In this document: one piece after another, positions 54,798 through 63,687 of the stretch
Layout: the number at the start of each line of letters is the position of its first letter
How positions within the stretch are numbered: the stretch's first letter is position 1
DNA from: Bacteroidota bacterium
GTDB taxonomy: Bacteria > Bacteroidota > Bacteroidia > Flavobacteriales > Flavobacteriaceae
Reading direction: 5' to 3'
NCBI GenBank assembly: GCA_029557895.1
Contig: JAKQHT010000012.1
Location: 1 to 64,000, forward strand
DNA length: 64,000 nucleotides
Position numbers and translations under genes: made by a program
Notes under the pieces: generated by a model
The model's input: only the letters and a program-made list of their open reading frames with translations
What the model was told of the DNA's origin: nothing
Databases searched by the model: none

Positions 54798-55145
54798 TTA
54801 ACGCCCGCTTTCCAGAGCTTCCCAAAATTCATAAGCACGCCTCAAATGGGGAATCACGATGGTGCCGCCTACCAAAGTGGCAATGCCGAGAGCTTCGCCC
54901 ATTTCTTCTTTTGTAATGCCCTGTTGGTGGCACGTTTGTAAATGGTACTTGATGCAGTCGTCACAACGCAGCACCGTGGATGCAACCAATCCCAAGAGTT
55001 CTTTGGTCTTTATATCCAAGGCACCTTCAGAATACGCATTGGTGTCCAAATTAAATATACGTTTGATGACCTTGTTGTTGTCTGCCAGTATTTTGTCGTT
55101 CATTTTGGAACGGTAAGCATTAAATTCGTTAACGGTATTTGACAT
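54798..55145 (-). CDS. Carboxymuconolactone decarboxylase/AhpD-like protein
   Basis: A 115-residue all-helical protein with the redox motif Cys61-Asp-Asp-Cys64 followed by IKYHLQTCHQQG, the usual AhpD-like active-site helix; His68 is conserved. A role in peroxide or thiol metabolism is likely, with the reducing partner unknown. It lies between tatC and lptB on the same strand and may be cotranscribed with tatC (14-base gap). Confidence 0.88.
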   Translation of the reverse strand: MSNTVNEFNAYRSKMNDKILADNNKVIKRIFNLDTNAYSEGALDIKTKELLGLVASTVLRCDDCIKYHLQTCHQQGITKEEMGEALGIATLVGGTIVIPHLRRAYEFWEALESGR

Positions 55146-55159
55146 AGTGTGCTGTATTT

Positions 55160-55978
55160 TTAGGTTTGGGCCTCCTTTTTGTTTTTTGTGACAATGGCCG
55201 CAATGTAAATGCTCACTTCGTACAGGATCAAAATTGGGATGGCAACGATGATTTGGCTTGCTACATCGGGCGGGGTGATGATTGCCGATACTACCAAAAT
55301 TATGACCAGCGAATATTTGCGGTAGCTTCTCAACCCTTGCGCAGTAACCACGCCTATTTTTGCCAGAAAATAGACAAGAATGGGCAGTTCAAAGACAAAT
55401 CCCGATGCCAGTGAAGAAGACCTTACCAAAGCGATATATGAGCTCAAGTCAATCTCATTGGTGATTTCCGAACTTACGCTATATGTTCCCAAAAAGTTGA
55501 TGGAAAGCGGTGTGACCACATAATAGCCGAACAGGACGCCCATGAAAAACAGGAGTGAGGCGATAAGGATAAAACCTTTTGAATGTTTTCTTTCGTTCGG
55601 GTGCAGTCCCGGGCTGATGAAATGCCACAACTGGTAAATGATGTACGGAAAAGCGATGACAATGCCCGCATAAATGGCCGTCCAAATATCGGCTGAAAAT
55701 TGCCCGCCCATGGTCCTGTTCTGGATGGTAAACGGAAACGATTCTGCACAAAATGTCGTATCCAAATTCATGGATTGTGAGATTTTGCACAAATATTTGT
55801 AAGTGGGAAAACTCATCTTTTTTGGCCCGAAGATTATGGTGTCAAAAATGAAACGCGAAAACATGAACGCGCCAATACCCGCAATAACAATGGCCAAAGT
55901 GCTCCGTATCAAATGCCATCGCAAATCTTCGAGGTGGTCCAGAAAGGACATTTCGTCTGTACTTTTTTTTACCGTCAT
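55160..55978 (-). CDS. tatC: Twin-arginine translocase subunit TatC
   Basis: The 272-residue integral membrane protein is the substrate-receptor subunit of the Tat pathway. MSFLDHLEDLRWHLIRS (about 10-26) is the classic TatC N-terminal motif. Six helices follow, and the periplasmic loop with FISPGLHPNERK and the FELP motif (about 205) is present. The start overlaps the end of kdsD by 4 bases, so they are coupled. TatA is not in the window. Confidence 0.94.
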   Translation of the reverse strand: MTVKKSTDEMSFLDHLEDLRWHLIRSTLAIVIAGIGAFMFSRFIFDTIIFGPKKMSFPTYKYLCKISQSMNLDTTFCAESFPFTIQNRTMGGQFSADIWTAIYAGIVIAFPYIIYQLWHFISPGLHPNERKHSKGFILIASLLFFMGVLFGYYVVTPLSINFLGTYSVSSEITNEIDLSSYIALVRSSSLASGFVFELPILVYFLAKIGVVTAQGLRSYRKYSLVIILVVSAIITPPDVASQIIVAIPILILYEVSIYIAAIVTKNKKEAQT

Positions 55979-56940
55979 AAAATTCCTTCCCTTATTAAGT
56001 CATGTACGTGAACCACTCCGGCATACTTTCCTTTGTCTTCTACCAGCAATTGGGAAATGCCGTTGGTTTCCATAAGCTCCATCGCATCGATTGCCATAGC
56101 GTTTCCGTCTATCCTTTTGGGATTGGAACTCATGATGTCCCTGGCAATCAATCCCATTATAGATTCATTTTTGGACAGCATCCTACGAAGGTCGCCATCG
56201 GTGATGATGCCTACAATCTTGCCTTCATCGACCACAGCTGTGACGCCAAGCATTTTTTCGGATATCTCCACAATTACCTGCCTGACATTGGTGTCGGGGC
56301 TAACCTGTGGTTTTTCGTTTTGTGAGGACAGGTCGTTCACCCTAAGGTACAACCGCTTTCCGAGGGATCCACCGGGGTGGTATTTGGCAAAATCCTTGCT
56401 CGAAAAGCCACGTAGCTCCAAGAGACAAATGGCCAATGCATCACCCATGACCAATTGTGCCGTGGTGCTGGTAGTTGGCGCAAGGTTGTTGGGGCAAGCT
56501 TCCTGTGCCACGAAGGCATTGAGTACATAGTCCGACTGTTGACCCAAAAAAGATTTTGGATTGCCCGTGATGGCAATCATTTTGTTTTTTGCATTTTTTA
56601 TCAGTGGAACAAGCACTTTTATTTCGGGTGTATTGCCACTTTTTGAAATACATATTACCACATCATCTTCCAGAATAAGCCCAAGGTCGCCGTGGATGGC
56701 ATCAGCAGCATGCATAAAGACCGAAGGTGTCCCGGTAGAGTTTAGCGTAGCTACGATCTTGTTGGCAATGATAGCACTTTTTCCAATGCCGGTAATGATT
56801 ACCCTGCCTTTGGAATTGTAGATTAGCTGCACGGCATTGGCAAAATCGTTATCCAGAAACTCAGAAAGTTGGGCAATTGCCTGGCTTTCTAAAGCTATGG
56901 TTTTTTTGGCCGTATTGAGGATGGATTCTTTTTGGTTCAA
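55975..56940 (-). CDS. kdsD: Arabinose-5-phosphate isomerase, KpsF/GutQ family
   Basis: The 321-residue protein converts ribulose-5-phosphate to arabinose-5-phosphate, the KdsA substrate. It has a SIS domain (about 30-170) with VIITGIGKSAIIANKIVATL and STGTPSVFMHAADAIHGDLG plus the ISKSGNTPEI motif, then a CBS pair (about 205-321). These motifs and length are standard. It is coupled to tatC and is divergent from recQ. The Kdo pathway therefore has two genes in this window, kdsA at 916 and this one. Confidence 0.94.
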   Translation of the reverse strand: MNQKESILNTAKKTIALESQAIAQLSEFLDNDFANAVQLIYNSKGRVIITGIGKSAIIANKIVATLNSTGTPSVFMHAADAIHGDLGLILEDDVVICISKSGNTPEIKVLVPLIKNAKNKMIAITGNPKSFLGQQSDYVLNAFVAQEACPNNLAPTTSTTAQLVMGDALAICLLELRGFSSKDFAKYHPGGSLGKRLYLRVNDLSSQNEKPQVSPDTNVRQVIVEISEKMLGVTAVVDEGKIVGIITDGDLRRMLSKNESIMGLIARDIMSSNPKRIDGNAMAIDAMELMETNGISQLLVEDKGKYAGVVHVHDLIREGIL

Positions 56941-56958
56941 AATTTATGATTTTTTGGT

Positions 56959-56989
56959 TTGAAGTCTTTAAAGAATTTTAGTATCTTTA
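56959..56989 (+). promoter_or_regulatory. Putative recQ promoter
   Basis: TTG at 56959-56961 is followed after 20 bases by TATCTTTA at 56982-56989, one base from the TAnnTTTG consensus. The recQ ATG is 40 bases further on. The opposite strand must hold the kdsD promoter in the same 89-base gap. Confidence 0.45.
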
Positions 56990-57029
56990 AATCTCGATGC
57001 AAATTTATACAAAATACCAATAGGGATTA

Positions 57030-59231
57030 ATGGACAAAATAGAAATTGACTTACAGGGGGCTCTTAAAAAATACTTTGGATTTACCAGATTTAAAGGCCT
57101 CCAGGAGCAAGTCATAAAAAGTATTGTGTATGGCCACAATACTTTTGTGATAATGCCCACGGGCGGGGGCAAATCGTTGTGTTACCAATTGCCGGCGCTC
57201 ATCAAGGAAGGTACAGCTATCATAGTTTCGCCTTTGATAGCGCTTATGAAGAACCAAGTGGACGCCATCAGGGCCGTTTCGCAAAATGATGGCATCGCTC
57301 ACGTTCTCAACTCGTCGTTGAGCAAAACGGAAATCAAGCAAGTGAAATCCGATATAAGCAAGGGTATCACAAAGTTACTGTACGTCGCTCCTGAATCATT
57401 GACAAAAGATGAATACGTCGATTTTCTCAAAGGAGAGACCATATCGTTCATGGCCGTTGATGAGGCCCACTGTATCAGTGAGTGGGGGCACGATTTCAGG
57501 CCTGAATACCGCAACCTAAAACAGATTATCGAGCGTATAGGCAATGACATCCCAATAATCGGGCTTACGGCTACAGCTACCCCGAAAGTACAGGAAGATA
57601 TCCTTAAAAGTTTGAACATAACCGATGCCAATACCTTTAAAGCCTCGTTCAACAGACCCAACCTCTATTATGAAGTGCGTCCTAAAACCAAAAATGTCGA
57701 TGCTGATATCATCCGTTTTGTAAAACAGAACCAAGGCAAATCGGGAATCATTTACTGTTTGAGCAGAAAGCGTGTCGAGGAACTTGCGCAAGTGCTTCAG
57801 GTAAACGGCATCAAGGCCGTACCATACCATGCCGGGCTCGATGCCAAGACGCGGGTAAAGCACCAAGATATGTTCCTTATGGAGGATGTGGATGTGGTCG
57901 TGGCGACGATTGCTTTTGGTATGGGTATCGACAAGCCCGATGTAAGGTTTGTTATCCACCATGATATGCCAAAAAGCATTGAGAGCTATTATCAAGAAAC
58001 GGGAAGGGCAGGCCGTGATGGCGGTGAAGGCCATTGCCTCGCCTTTTATGCCTACAAGGATATCGAAAAACTAGAGAAATTTATGGCCGGAAAGCCTGTG
58101 GCAGAACAGGAAATAGGACAGGCTCTCTTACAGGAAGTGGTCGCTTTTGCGGAAAGTTCGGTGTCAAGGCGCAAGTTTATCCTCCATTATTTTGGTGAAG
58201 AATTTGACAACGAAACCGGCGAAGGTGGCGATATGGACGACAACGTCAGGCATCCGAAAAAACAACATGAGGCGATGGATGATGCTTCCATAGTATTAGA
58301 GACCATCGAAAAAACCAACGAAAAATATAAGGTCAAGGATTTGGTGCATGTACTCATCGGCAAGTCCAATGCACTGATTGTTTCGCACAGAACCGATACA
58401 CAGGATTTTTTTGGTATTGGCATGGACAAGGACAAGCGATACTGGATGGCCCTCATTCGCCAACTATTGGTAGCCGGGTTCCTCAAGAAAGACATAGAAA
58501 CCTATGGTGTGCTAAGGCTTTCCGATGCAGGCAAGAATTTTATCAAGTCGCCAAAATCGTTCCTGATGACCGAAGACCACGTTTTTGACGATAGTTCCGA
58601 TGATAGCATCGTCACCACAGCCAAAACAGACGGTGGCGTAGCAGATGAAGTTTTGATGGGCATGCTAAAAGATCTTCGCAAAAGCAACGCCAAAAAATTG
58701 GGAGTGCCTCCCTTTGTCATTTTTCAGGATCCGTCTTTGCAAGATATGGCCCTGAAATATCCGATAACACTCGAAGAATTGAGCAACGTTCACGGAGTGG
58801 GAGAGGGTAAAGCCAAAAAGTACGGTAAGGATTTTGTGGCACTCATTGCACGCTATGTCGAGGATAACGATATAGAACGCCCTGATGATATGATAGTTAA
58901 GACTACGGGTTCCAATTCGGCGTTGAAGCTCTATATCATCCAAAACATTGACAGAAAACTTCCTCTTGACGATATCGCCAAGGCCAAAGGCATGAATATG
59001 AAGGAATTTATCAAGGAACTCGAGGCAATTGTGTATTCGGGAACCAAGATCAATATTGACTATTGGATCGATGAAATTCTTGATGAAGACCAACAAGAAG
59101 AGATCCACGATTATTTCATGGAGTCCAAAACCGACAAAATAGATGTGGCCATAAAAGAGTTTGACGGCGATTATGACGATGAAGAATTGCGGCTCTATCG
59201 TATCAAGTTTATTAGTGAAGTAGCGAATTAG
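57030..59231 (+). CDS. recQ: ATP-dependent DNA helicase RecQ
   Basis: The 733-residue protein has all RecQ parts: helicase motif 0 (YFGFTRFKGLQEQVI, about 15), Walker A MPTGGGKSLCYQLP (about 43), DEAHCISEWGHDFRPEY (motif II with aromatic-rich loop, about 139), the motif VI QETGRAGRDG (about 329), the RQC winged helix (about 400-520) and an HRDC domain (LRKSNAKKLGVPPFVIFQD, about 550-620). An acidic C-terminal region of about 90 residues follows. The RQC zinc-binding cysteines are not evident. It unwinds recombination and replication intermediates. It is a single-gene transcript. Confidence 0.96.
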   Translation: MDKIEIDLQGALKKYFGFTRFKGLQEQVIKSIVYGHNTFVIMPTGGGKSLCYQLPALIKEGTAIIVSPLIALMKNQVDAIRAVSQNDGIAHVLNSSLSKTEIKQVKSDISKGITKLLYVAPESLTKDEYVDFLKGETISFMAVDEAHCISEWGHDFRPEYRNLKQIIERIGNDIPIIGLTATATPKVQEDILKSLNITDANTFKASFNRPNLYYEVRPKTKNVDADIIRFVKQNQGKSGIIYCLSRKRVEELAQVLQVNGIKAVPYHAGLDAKTRVKHQDMFLMEDVDVVVATIAFGMGIDKPDVRFVIHHDMPKSIESYYQETGRAGRDGGEGHCLAFYAYKDIEKLEKFMAGKPVAEQEIGQALLQEVVAFAESSVSRRKFILHYFGEEFDNETGEGGDMDDNVRHPKKQHEAMDDASIVLETIEKTNEKYKVKDLVHVLIGKSNALIVSHRTDTQDFFGIGMDKDKRYWMALIRQLLVAGFLKKDIETYGVLRLSDAGKNFIKSPKSFLMTEDHVFDDSSDDSIVTTAKTDGGVADEVLMGMLKDLRKSNAKKLGVPPFVIFQDPSLQDMALKYPITLEELSNVHGVGEGKAKKYGKDFVALIARYVEDNDIERPDDMIVKTTGSNSALKLYIIQNIDRKLPLDDIAKAKGMNMKEFIKELEAIVYSGTKINIDYWIDEILDEDQQEEIHDYFMESKTDKIDVAIKEFDGDYDDEELRLYRIKFISEVAN

Positions 59232-59305
59232 AACATTGTTTTGGGACGAAGTGTTCAAAATAATTAAATCTACGATCGTAAATCGCACATAAGTAAATCA
59301 ATTTG

Positions 59306-59313
59306 TATCTTTG
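59306..59313 (+). promoter_or_regulatory. Putative -7 promoter element of the dual immunophilin
   Basis: TATCTTTG matches TAnnTTTG exactly and lies 25 bases before the ATG at 59339. No TTG -33 box stands out. Confidence 0.5.
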
Positions 59314-59338
59314 CATCTTCAAACAAAAAACACATAAG

Positions 59339-60271
59339 ATGCAAGACGGATTATACGCAAAAGTCAAGACCTCCAAAGGCGAAATACTAATCAAATTAGA
59401 ACATGTAAAGACCCCCGGCACTGTCGGGAATTTTGTTGCCCTGGCCGAAGGGAATTTAGAAAATACTGCCCGGCCACAAGGTCAGCCTTATTATGATGGT
59501 TTGAAATTCCATAGGGTAATTTCGGATTTTATGATTCAGGGCGGTTGCCCGCAAGGGACGGGAACAGGTCATCCCGGCTATAAGTTTGATGATGAATTTC
59601 ACAAAGATTTGAAACATGATGGCCCTGGTGTCCTATCCATGGCAAATTCTGGCCCCGGTACCAATGGAAGCCAGTTTTTTATCACCCATGTCGAAACACC
59701 TTGGTTGGACGGCAAGCATACTGTTTTTGGCAATGTTGTGAGCGGACAGGATGTTGTGGATGCCATTGCCCAAGGCGACGTGATGGAAAAGGTCGAAATA
59801 ATCAGGGTGGGCAAGGAAGCAGAAGGGTTTAATGCCGTTGAAGCCTTTAGGACCTTTGAGGGAAGCCGCCAGAAACGTATTGCAGCAGAACGTGCGGCCA
59901 GGGAGGAAGAACTTAACGCGCTTTCTGTCGGGTTTGATAAGACACAAAGCGGTCTGCGTTATCAAATCATCCAGAAAGGAACCGGCAAAAAAGTAGCAAA
60001 GGGCAACACGGTATCGGTACATTATAAAGGACAACTGGCCGACGGCACGGTTTTTGATTCTTCCTATAAGCGCAATGAACCTATTGATTTTCAGGTAGGT
60101 GTTGGTCAAGTAATACAAGGTTGGGACGAGGGTATCTGCCTCTTGAGCGTTGGCGACAAGGCGCGTTTGGTCATCCCGAGCGATTTGGGTTATGGCGCTT
60201 CGGGCGCCGGAGGTGTCATTCCGCCCCATGCAACATTGATTTTTGATGTAGAGGTGATGGACACCAATTAA
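59339..60271 (+). CDS. Cyclophilin-FKBP fusion peptidyl-prolyl isomerase
   Basis: The ATG at 59339 gives [20 protein letters not shown] (310 residues). The first half is a cyclophilin ([20 protein letters not shown], then [20 protein letters not shown], active-site region). The second half, from about 205, is an [44 protein letters not shown] and [21 protein letters not shown] helical, charged linker of about 40 residues joins them. Both catalytic sites look complete. There is no signal peptide, so it acts in the cytoplasm. Cyclophilin-FKBP (CFBP) fusions are known from flavobacteria and spirochaetes. Confidence 0.93.
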   Translation: MQDGLYAKVKTSKGEILIKLEHVKTPGTVGNFVALAEGNLENTARPQGQPYYDGLKFHRVISDFMIQGGCPQGTGTGHPGYKFDDEFHKDLKHDGPGVLSMANSGPGTNGSQFFITHVETPWLDGKHTVFGNVVSGQDVVDAIAQGDVMEKVEIIRVGKEAEGFNAVEAFRTFEGSRQKRIAAERAAREEELNALSVGFDKTQSGLRYQIIQKGTGKKVAKGNTVSVHYKGQLADGTVFDSSYKRNEPIDFQVGVGQVIQGWDEGICLLSVGDKARLVIPSDLGYGASGAGGVIPPHATLIFDVEVMDTN

Positions 60272-60295
60272 TCCGGCCATTATCCCAATATTACC

Positions 60296-60323
60296 AAAAG
60301 CACCCTAATCAGGTGCTTTTTTT
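60296..60323 (+). terminator. Rho-independent terminator after the dual immunophilin
   Basis: AAAAGCACC and GGTGCTTTT form a perfect 9-bp stem with loop CTAATCA, followed by a run of T to 60323. It is about 25 bases after the immunophilin stop. Confidence 0.85.
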
Positions 60324-60544
60324 ACACCCCATCCGCCCAAATCGACAGTTCGGTAAATCATATTGTGTTGTCAAAATTTGGAATGTGATATTTGCTCCGT
60401 AAATCTTGAATACTGATGCGATACCTAACAGTTACATTTTTGCGGGAGGAAAGTCCGAGGGACTTACAGACCGATTTTGGAAAGGCAAAGCAACTTTTTG
60501 TTACCTTTAGGCATCTGTTACCAATAGACCCACAATAACCTATC

Positions 60545-60895
60545 ATGCTAACAAACATACATCCAAAATTGCCAATGCGAGACAAAAAAGCAACCAAAAA
60601 CTTTTATATTAATATATTGGGTTTTAGTGAGTTGTCTGATTACGGTAATTATCTTTTAATCAAAAAGGACAGCATCGAAATTCATTTTTTTGAATTTAAG
60701 GCGCTCGACCCAAAAGAAAACTATGGGCAAGTATATATACGGACAAATGATATTGATGCGTTTTATCAATCATTGTTGGTCAACAAAGTGCATATTCACC
60801 CCAACGGCGCAATGCAGGCCAAGCCCTGGGGGCAAAAGGAATTTTCATTGCTTGATCCGGACAGCAACCTATTGACTTTTGGACAATCCATTTAA
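60545..60895 (+). CDS. VOC-family (glyoxalase/bleomycin-resistance fold) protein
   Basis: The 116-residue protein has two beta-alpha-beta-beta-beta modules: IHPKLPMRDKKATKNFYINI (N-terminal) and PWGQKEFSLLDPDSNLLTFG (C-terminal, with DPDSNLL). It resembles the bleomycin-resistance-like subgroup that binds drugs or metals. IEIHFFEF carries a metal-binding-type His and Glu. The usual antibiotic label should not be taken literally. It stands after the terminator in a gap of about 270 bases with no other gene, and the regulator operon starts 30 bases later. Confidence 0.85.
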   Translation: MLTNIHPKLPMRDKKATKNFYINILGFSELSDYGNYLLIKKDSIEIHFFEFKALDPKENYGQVYIRTNDIDAFYQSLLVNKVHIHPNGAMQAKPWGQKEFSLLDPDSNLLTFGQSI

Positions 60896-60925
60896 AGAAT
60901 ATATTGTTAATCTGAAAACATCAAA

Positions 60926-62257
60926 ATGAACAAGTCTATCAAATACCTTTATATCACTTTTTGGATTAGCTGCGCTGTTTATTTGGCGGTCAATGTGGTT
61001 TTTGGTGGGTTTGATTACCAGAGTTTTGATGAATTTCTGATAGATTTTGGCAAGTACCAGCTTTATGGTATCCTTCTTGGGTATTCCAATTATTTGTTCT
61101 TTGCTTATCTTGAAAAGCGGCTTTGGAACAAAACCGAGGAGCCTATTCGGATCATCATCGGATTATTGGGTTCCGTTATCATCACTGTCTTTGGTCTGTT
61201 CTTGCTCAATGCCTTTATGGTACTGGTGTTTGAGGGCAAATCGTGGCAGGATTTTATTACAATACTGCATTGGGGTCAGTTCAGCTTTGGGTTGTGGATT
61301 ACTTTATCTATTGTGGTCACGTTTTACATTATTTTCTTTTACAACAGGTACCAGCAAAATAAGGTAAAAGAGCAAAAATTCATAGCCGGTACAGCCAACG
61401 CCCAATTTGATGCCCTGAAAAACCAGCTCGACCCACACTTTCTGTTCAACAGCCTCAACGTGCTATCGAGCCTTATCGAGGAAAACCCTGATAACGCCCA
61501 AAAATTTACCACAGCACTATCAAAAGTCTACCGATATGTCCTCGAACAGAAAAATAAAGACCTTGTTTCTGTTGACGAAGAGTTGGATTTTGCACGTACT
61601 TATATGCTGTTGCTAAAAATGCGTTTTGAGGACAGTATCATATTTGACATACCCGAAAAGGCCACAAATCCAGATGCTAAAGTAGTACCGCTATCCTTGC
61701 AATTGTTGTTAGAAAATGCAGTGAAACACAACACTGTAACAAACAGCAGGCCCTTAAAAATAAGTATTAAAGAGGATGGTGGGATGTTGGTGGTCGAAAA
61801 CAACCTACAGCCAAAACAGGTCGTAAAAAAAGGCAGTGGAGTGGGTCTGGCCAACATCCAACAACGTTACGGCATTTTGACCAATAAAAAAGTAATCATC
61901 AATCAAAGGGCGGACAGTTTTGCAGTTGCATTACCAATGCTCACTAAACAATTATCAATTATGAATTTTGAATCAATGGAAAATCAGAAAGACGCTTACT
62001 ACAAAGCGAAGAAACGGGTTGAGGAAATCAAGGGGTTTTATGGCAATTTACTTTCGTTCTTTGTCGTCATGCCGTTCCTCATCTTCATTAATTACAGGAC
62101 CTCATGGGTATTTCAGTGGTTCTGGTTTCCTATGCTCGGGTGGGGCATGGGTATCATCTTCCACGCTTTTTCGGTATTTGGATACGGTAAATCGTGGGAA
62201 GAACGCAAGATTAGGGAAATCATGGAAAAAGACAAATTAAACAATACCTGGAACTAA
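60926..62257 (+). CDS. LytS-type sensor histidine kinase with C-terminal 2TM domain
   Basis: The 443-residue kinase has four N-terminal helices (about 6-150), a His_kinase domain (PF06580-type) with LDPHFLFNSLNVLSSLIEE and His171 as the phosphoacceptor, and an ATP lid with LLLENAVKHN and GSGVGLANIQQRY. The C-terminal 90 residues (about 353-443) form a second membrane domain, YYKAKKRVEEIKGFYGNLLS ending in GKSWEERKIREIMEKDK, which is the 2TM domain also encoded by the next gene. Its stop overlaps that gene's start by one base. It probably pairs with the LytTR regulator at 62692. Confidence 0.9.
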   Translation: MNKSIKYLYITFWISCAVYLAVNVVFGGFDYQSFDEFLIDFGKYQLYGILLGYSNYLFFAYLEKRLWNKTEEPIRIIIGLLGSVIITVFGLFLLNAFMVLVFEGKSWQDFITILHWGQFSFGLWITLSIVVTFYIIFFYNRYQQNKVKEQKFIAGTANAQFDALKNQLDPHFLFNSLNVLSSLIEENPDNAQKFTTALSKVYRYVLEQKNKDLVSVDEELDFARTYMLLLKMRFEDSIIFDIPEKATNPDAKVVPLSLQLLLENAVKHNTVTNSRPLKISIKEDGGMLVVENNLQPKQVVKKGSGVGLANIQQRYGILTNKKVIINQRADSFAVALPMLTKQLSIMNFESMENQKDAYYKAKKRVEEIKGFYGNLLSFFVVMPFLIFINYRTSWVFQWFWFPMLGWGMGIIFHAFSVFGYGKSWEERKIREIMEKDKLNNTWN

Positions 62258-62571
62258 TGAAAATCGACTATAATGAACAGGATCGCTATGATAGGGCGGT
62301 AAAAAAAGTAAAACAAATCAAAGGGTTTTATTCACATTTGCTGGTGTATATCGTCATCAACCTCATGATTTTTGTACTCAACGTGCAAGACCTTGAACCG
62401 GGCGAAAGCTATTTTCAGTGGCAGAACTTCTTGACGCTTTTCTTTTGGGGCATTGGCCTTTTGGCCCATGGTTTGAGCGTGTTCATTCCGGACATAATCC
62501 TCGGGAAAGGATGGGAAGAACGAAAAATAAAAGAATACATGGATAAACATAAAAATCAACAGTGGGAGTAA
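62257..62571 (+). CDS. 2TM domain protein
   Basis: The 104-residue protein is a stand-alone 2TM domain: AVKKVKQIKGFYSHLLVYIV, a second helix (FLTLFFWGIGLLAHGLSVFI) and the tail GKGWEERKIKEYMDKHK. It closely resembles the C-terminal domain of the kinase immediately upstream, with which it overlaps by one base. The two probably interact or duplicate a membrane module. Role unknown; a link to the kinase is inferred. Confidence 0.86.
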   Translation: MKIDYNEQDRYDRAVKKVKQIKGFYSHLLVYIVINLMIFVLNVQDLEPGESYFQWQNFLTLFFWGIGLLAHGLSVFIPDIILGKGWEERKIKEYMDKHKNQQWE

Positions 62572-62691
62572 TTTGGGTTATGGGTTGAAGAACGATGAGC
62601 AATCCATAATCTGTGATGCCGTCCGTGATTTGTGCCTATGAATGTCCTTATATACTTAAAAAAACTAACCTATAACCAAAATAGAAAATCA

Positions 62692-63450
62692 ATGAATGTC
62701 ATCATCATAGAAGACGAAAAACCATCAGCAAGACGGTTGCAGCGGATGCTGAATGCTTTGGGCATTGAGACAGAAGTAATGCTTCACTCTGTGGAAGCAT
62801 CTATCAAATGGTTTGAAAGCAATCCGCATCCCGACCTGATTTTGTTGGATATCCAGTTGAGCGATGGACTTTCTTTTGAGATTTTTGAGGCTTTGGATAT
62901 CAAATCGTACGTGATTTTTACTACCGCCTATGATGAATATGCCCTTCAAGCCTTTAAATTGAACAGTATCGACTACCTGCTCAAGCCCATAGACAGCGAC
63001 GAGCTTAAAAACGCTGTGGAAAAATACAAGGCGCGCATCCCTATAAATCAACCTGTTTCGCTCGATTTTGACGAAATCAGGAAACTATTGGTAAACCCCA
63101 TAGAAAGGGAGTACAAAAAACGGTTTTCTGTAAAAGTGGGACAACACATAAAGTTGGTAAACATTGATGATGTGGCATGTTTTTACAGCGAAAACAAAGG
63201 CACATATGCGTTTACGAACGAAGGCCGAAACTTCTTGTTGGATGCAGCTCTTGATGACATAGGTGAAGAACTGTCGCCAAAAAAATTTTTTAGGGTGAGC
63301 CGAAAGTTTTACGTCAATATTGATGCAATCAAAGACATTGTGAGTTATACCAATTCCCGGCTGCAAATCAAGCTGCATCGGTTCAATGAGCAGGAAATCA
63401 TTGTGGCCCGGGAGCGGGTCAAGGAATTTAAGGACTGGATAGAGCGATAA
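62692..63450 (+). CDS. LytTR-family response regulator
   Basis: The ATG at 62692 gives MNVIIIEDEKPSARRLQRML (252 residues); 20 codons upstream are not part of the receiver domain. Asp53 in DLILLDIQLSDG is the phosphoacceptor, with the acidic pair at residues 7-8 and Lys in LKPID (about 104). A LytTR DNA-binding domain starts at about 140 (FSVKVGQHIKLVNIDDVACF, then SRKFYVNIDAI). It is the partner of the kinase at 60926, two genes upstream in the same operon. Confidence 0.92.
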   Translation: MNVIIIEDEKPSARRLQRMLNALGIETEVMLHSVEASIKWFESNPHPDLILLDIQLSDGLSFEIFEALDIKSYVIFTTAYDEYALQAFKLNSIDYLLKPIDSDELKNAVEKYKARIPINQPVSLDFDEIRKLLVNPIEREYKKRFSVKVGQHIKLVNIDDVACFYSENKGTYAFTNEGRNFLLDAALDDIGEELSPKKFFRVSRKFYVNIDAIKDIVSYTNSRLQIKLHRFNEQEIIVARERVKEFKDWIER

Positions 63451-63687
63451 TCACTCCACAACAGACTGTCCCCGATGAGGTTTTAGAGCGTCCCTGACGC
63501 TTTTCAGGTCGGTTTCATCAATGACCATATAAGCAATGCTGTGCAGTTCGTTCAGCGTTTCTGTACCCGTGCCGGTAACGTTCAGTCCGGTTGCGGAGGC
63601 ATATTCGTTAAGGTGGATGCAATGGTGTTCTGCAATCTTCTCTGCGGTCGTACCCCTAAAATCCCAGATAAGCTTTAATTTACGCAT
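63451..63687 (-). CDS. Small conserved protein of unknown function
   Basis: The ATG at 63687 gives MRKLKLIWDFRGTTAEKIAE (78 residues). The blocks HHCIHLNEYA and ELHSIAYMVIDETDLKSVRD suggest a ferredoxin-like fold. The upstream extension (MPKMANLCP) overlaps the preceding gene and is not needed. The start overlaps the end of the SRPBCC-like gene by 8 bases, so the two are a coupled pair; the 3' end abuts the LytTR stop. I recognise a pattern common in Bacteroidota, but no function can be offered. Confidence 0.7.
   Translation of the reverse strand: MRKLKLIWDFRGTTAEKIAEHHCIHLNEYASATGLNVTGTGTETLNELHSIAYMVIDETDLKSVRDALKPHRGQSVVE

Noticed and set aside
60358-60597. 79-codon minus-strand frame before the VOC gene
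   Set aside because: It overlaps the start of the VOC gene and its residue pattern is not protein-like.
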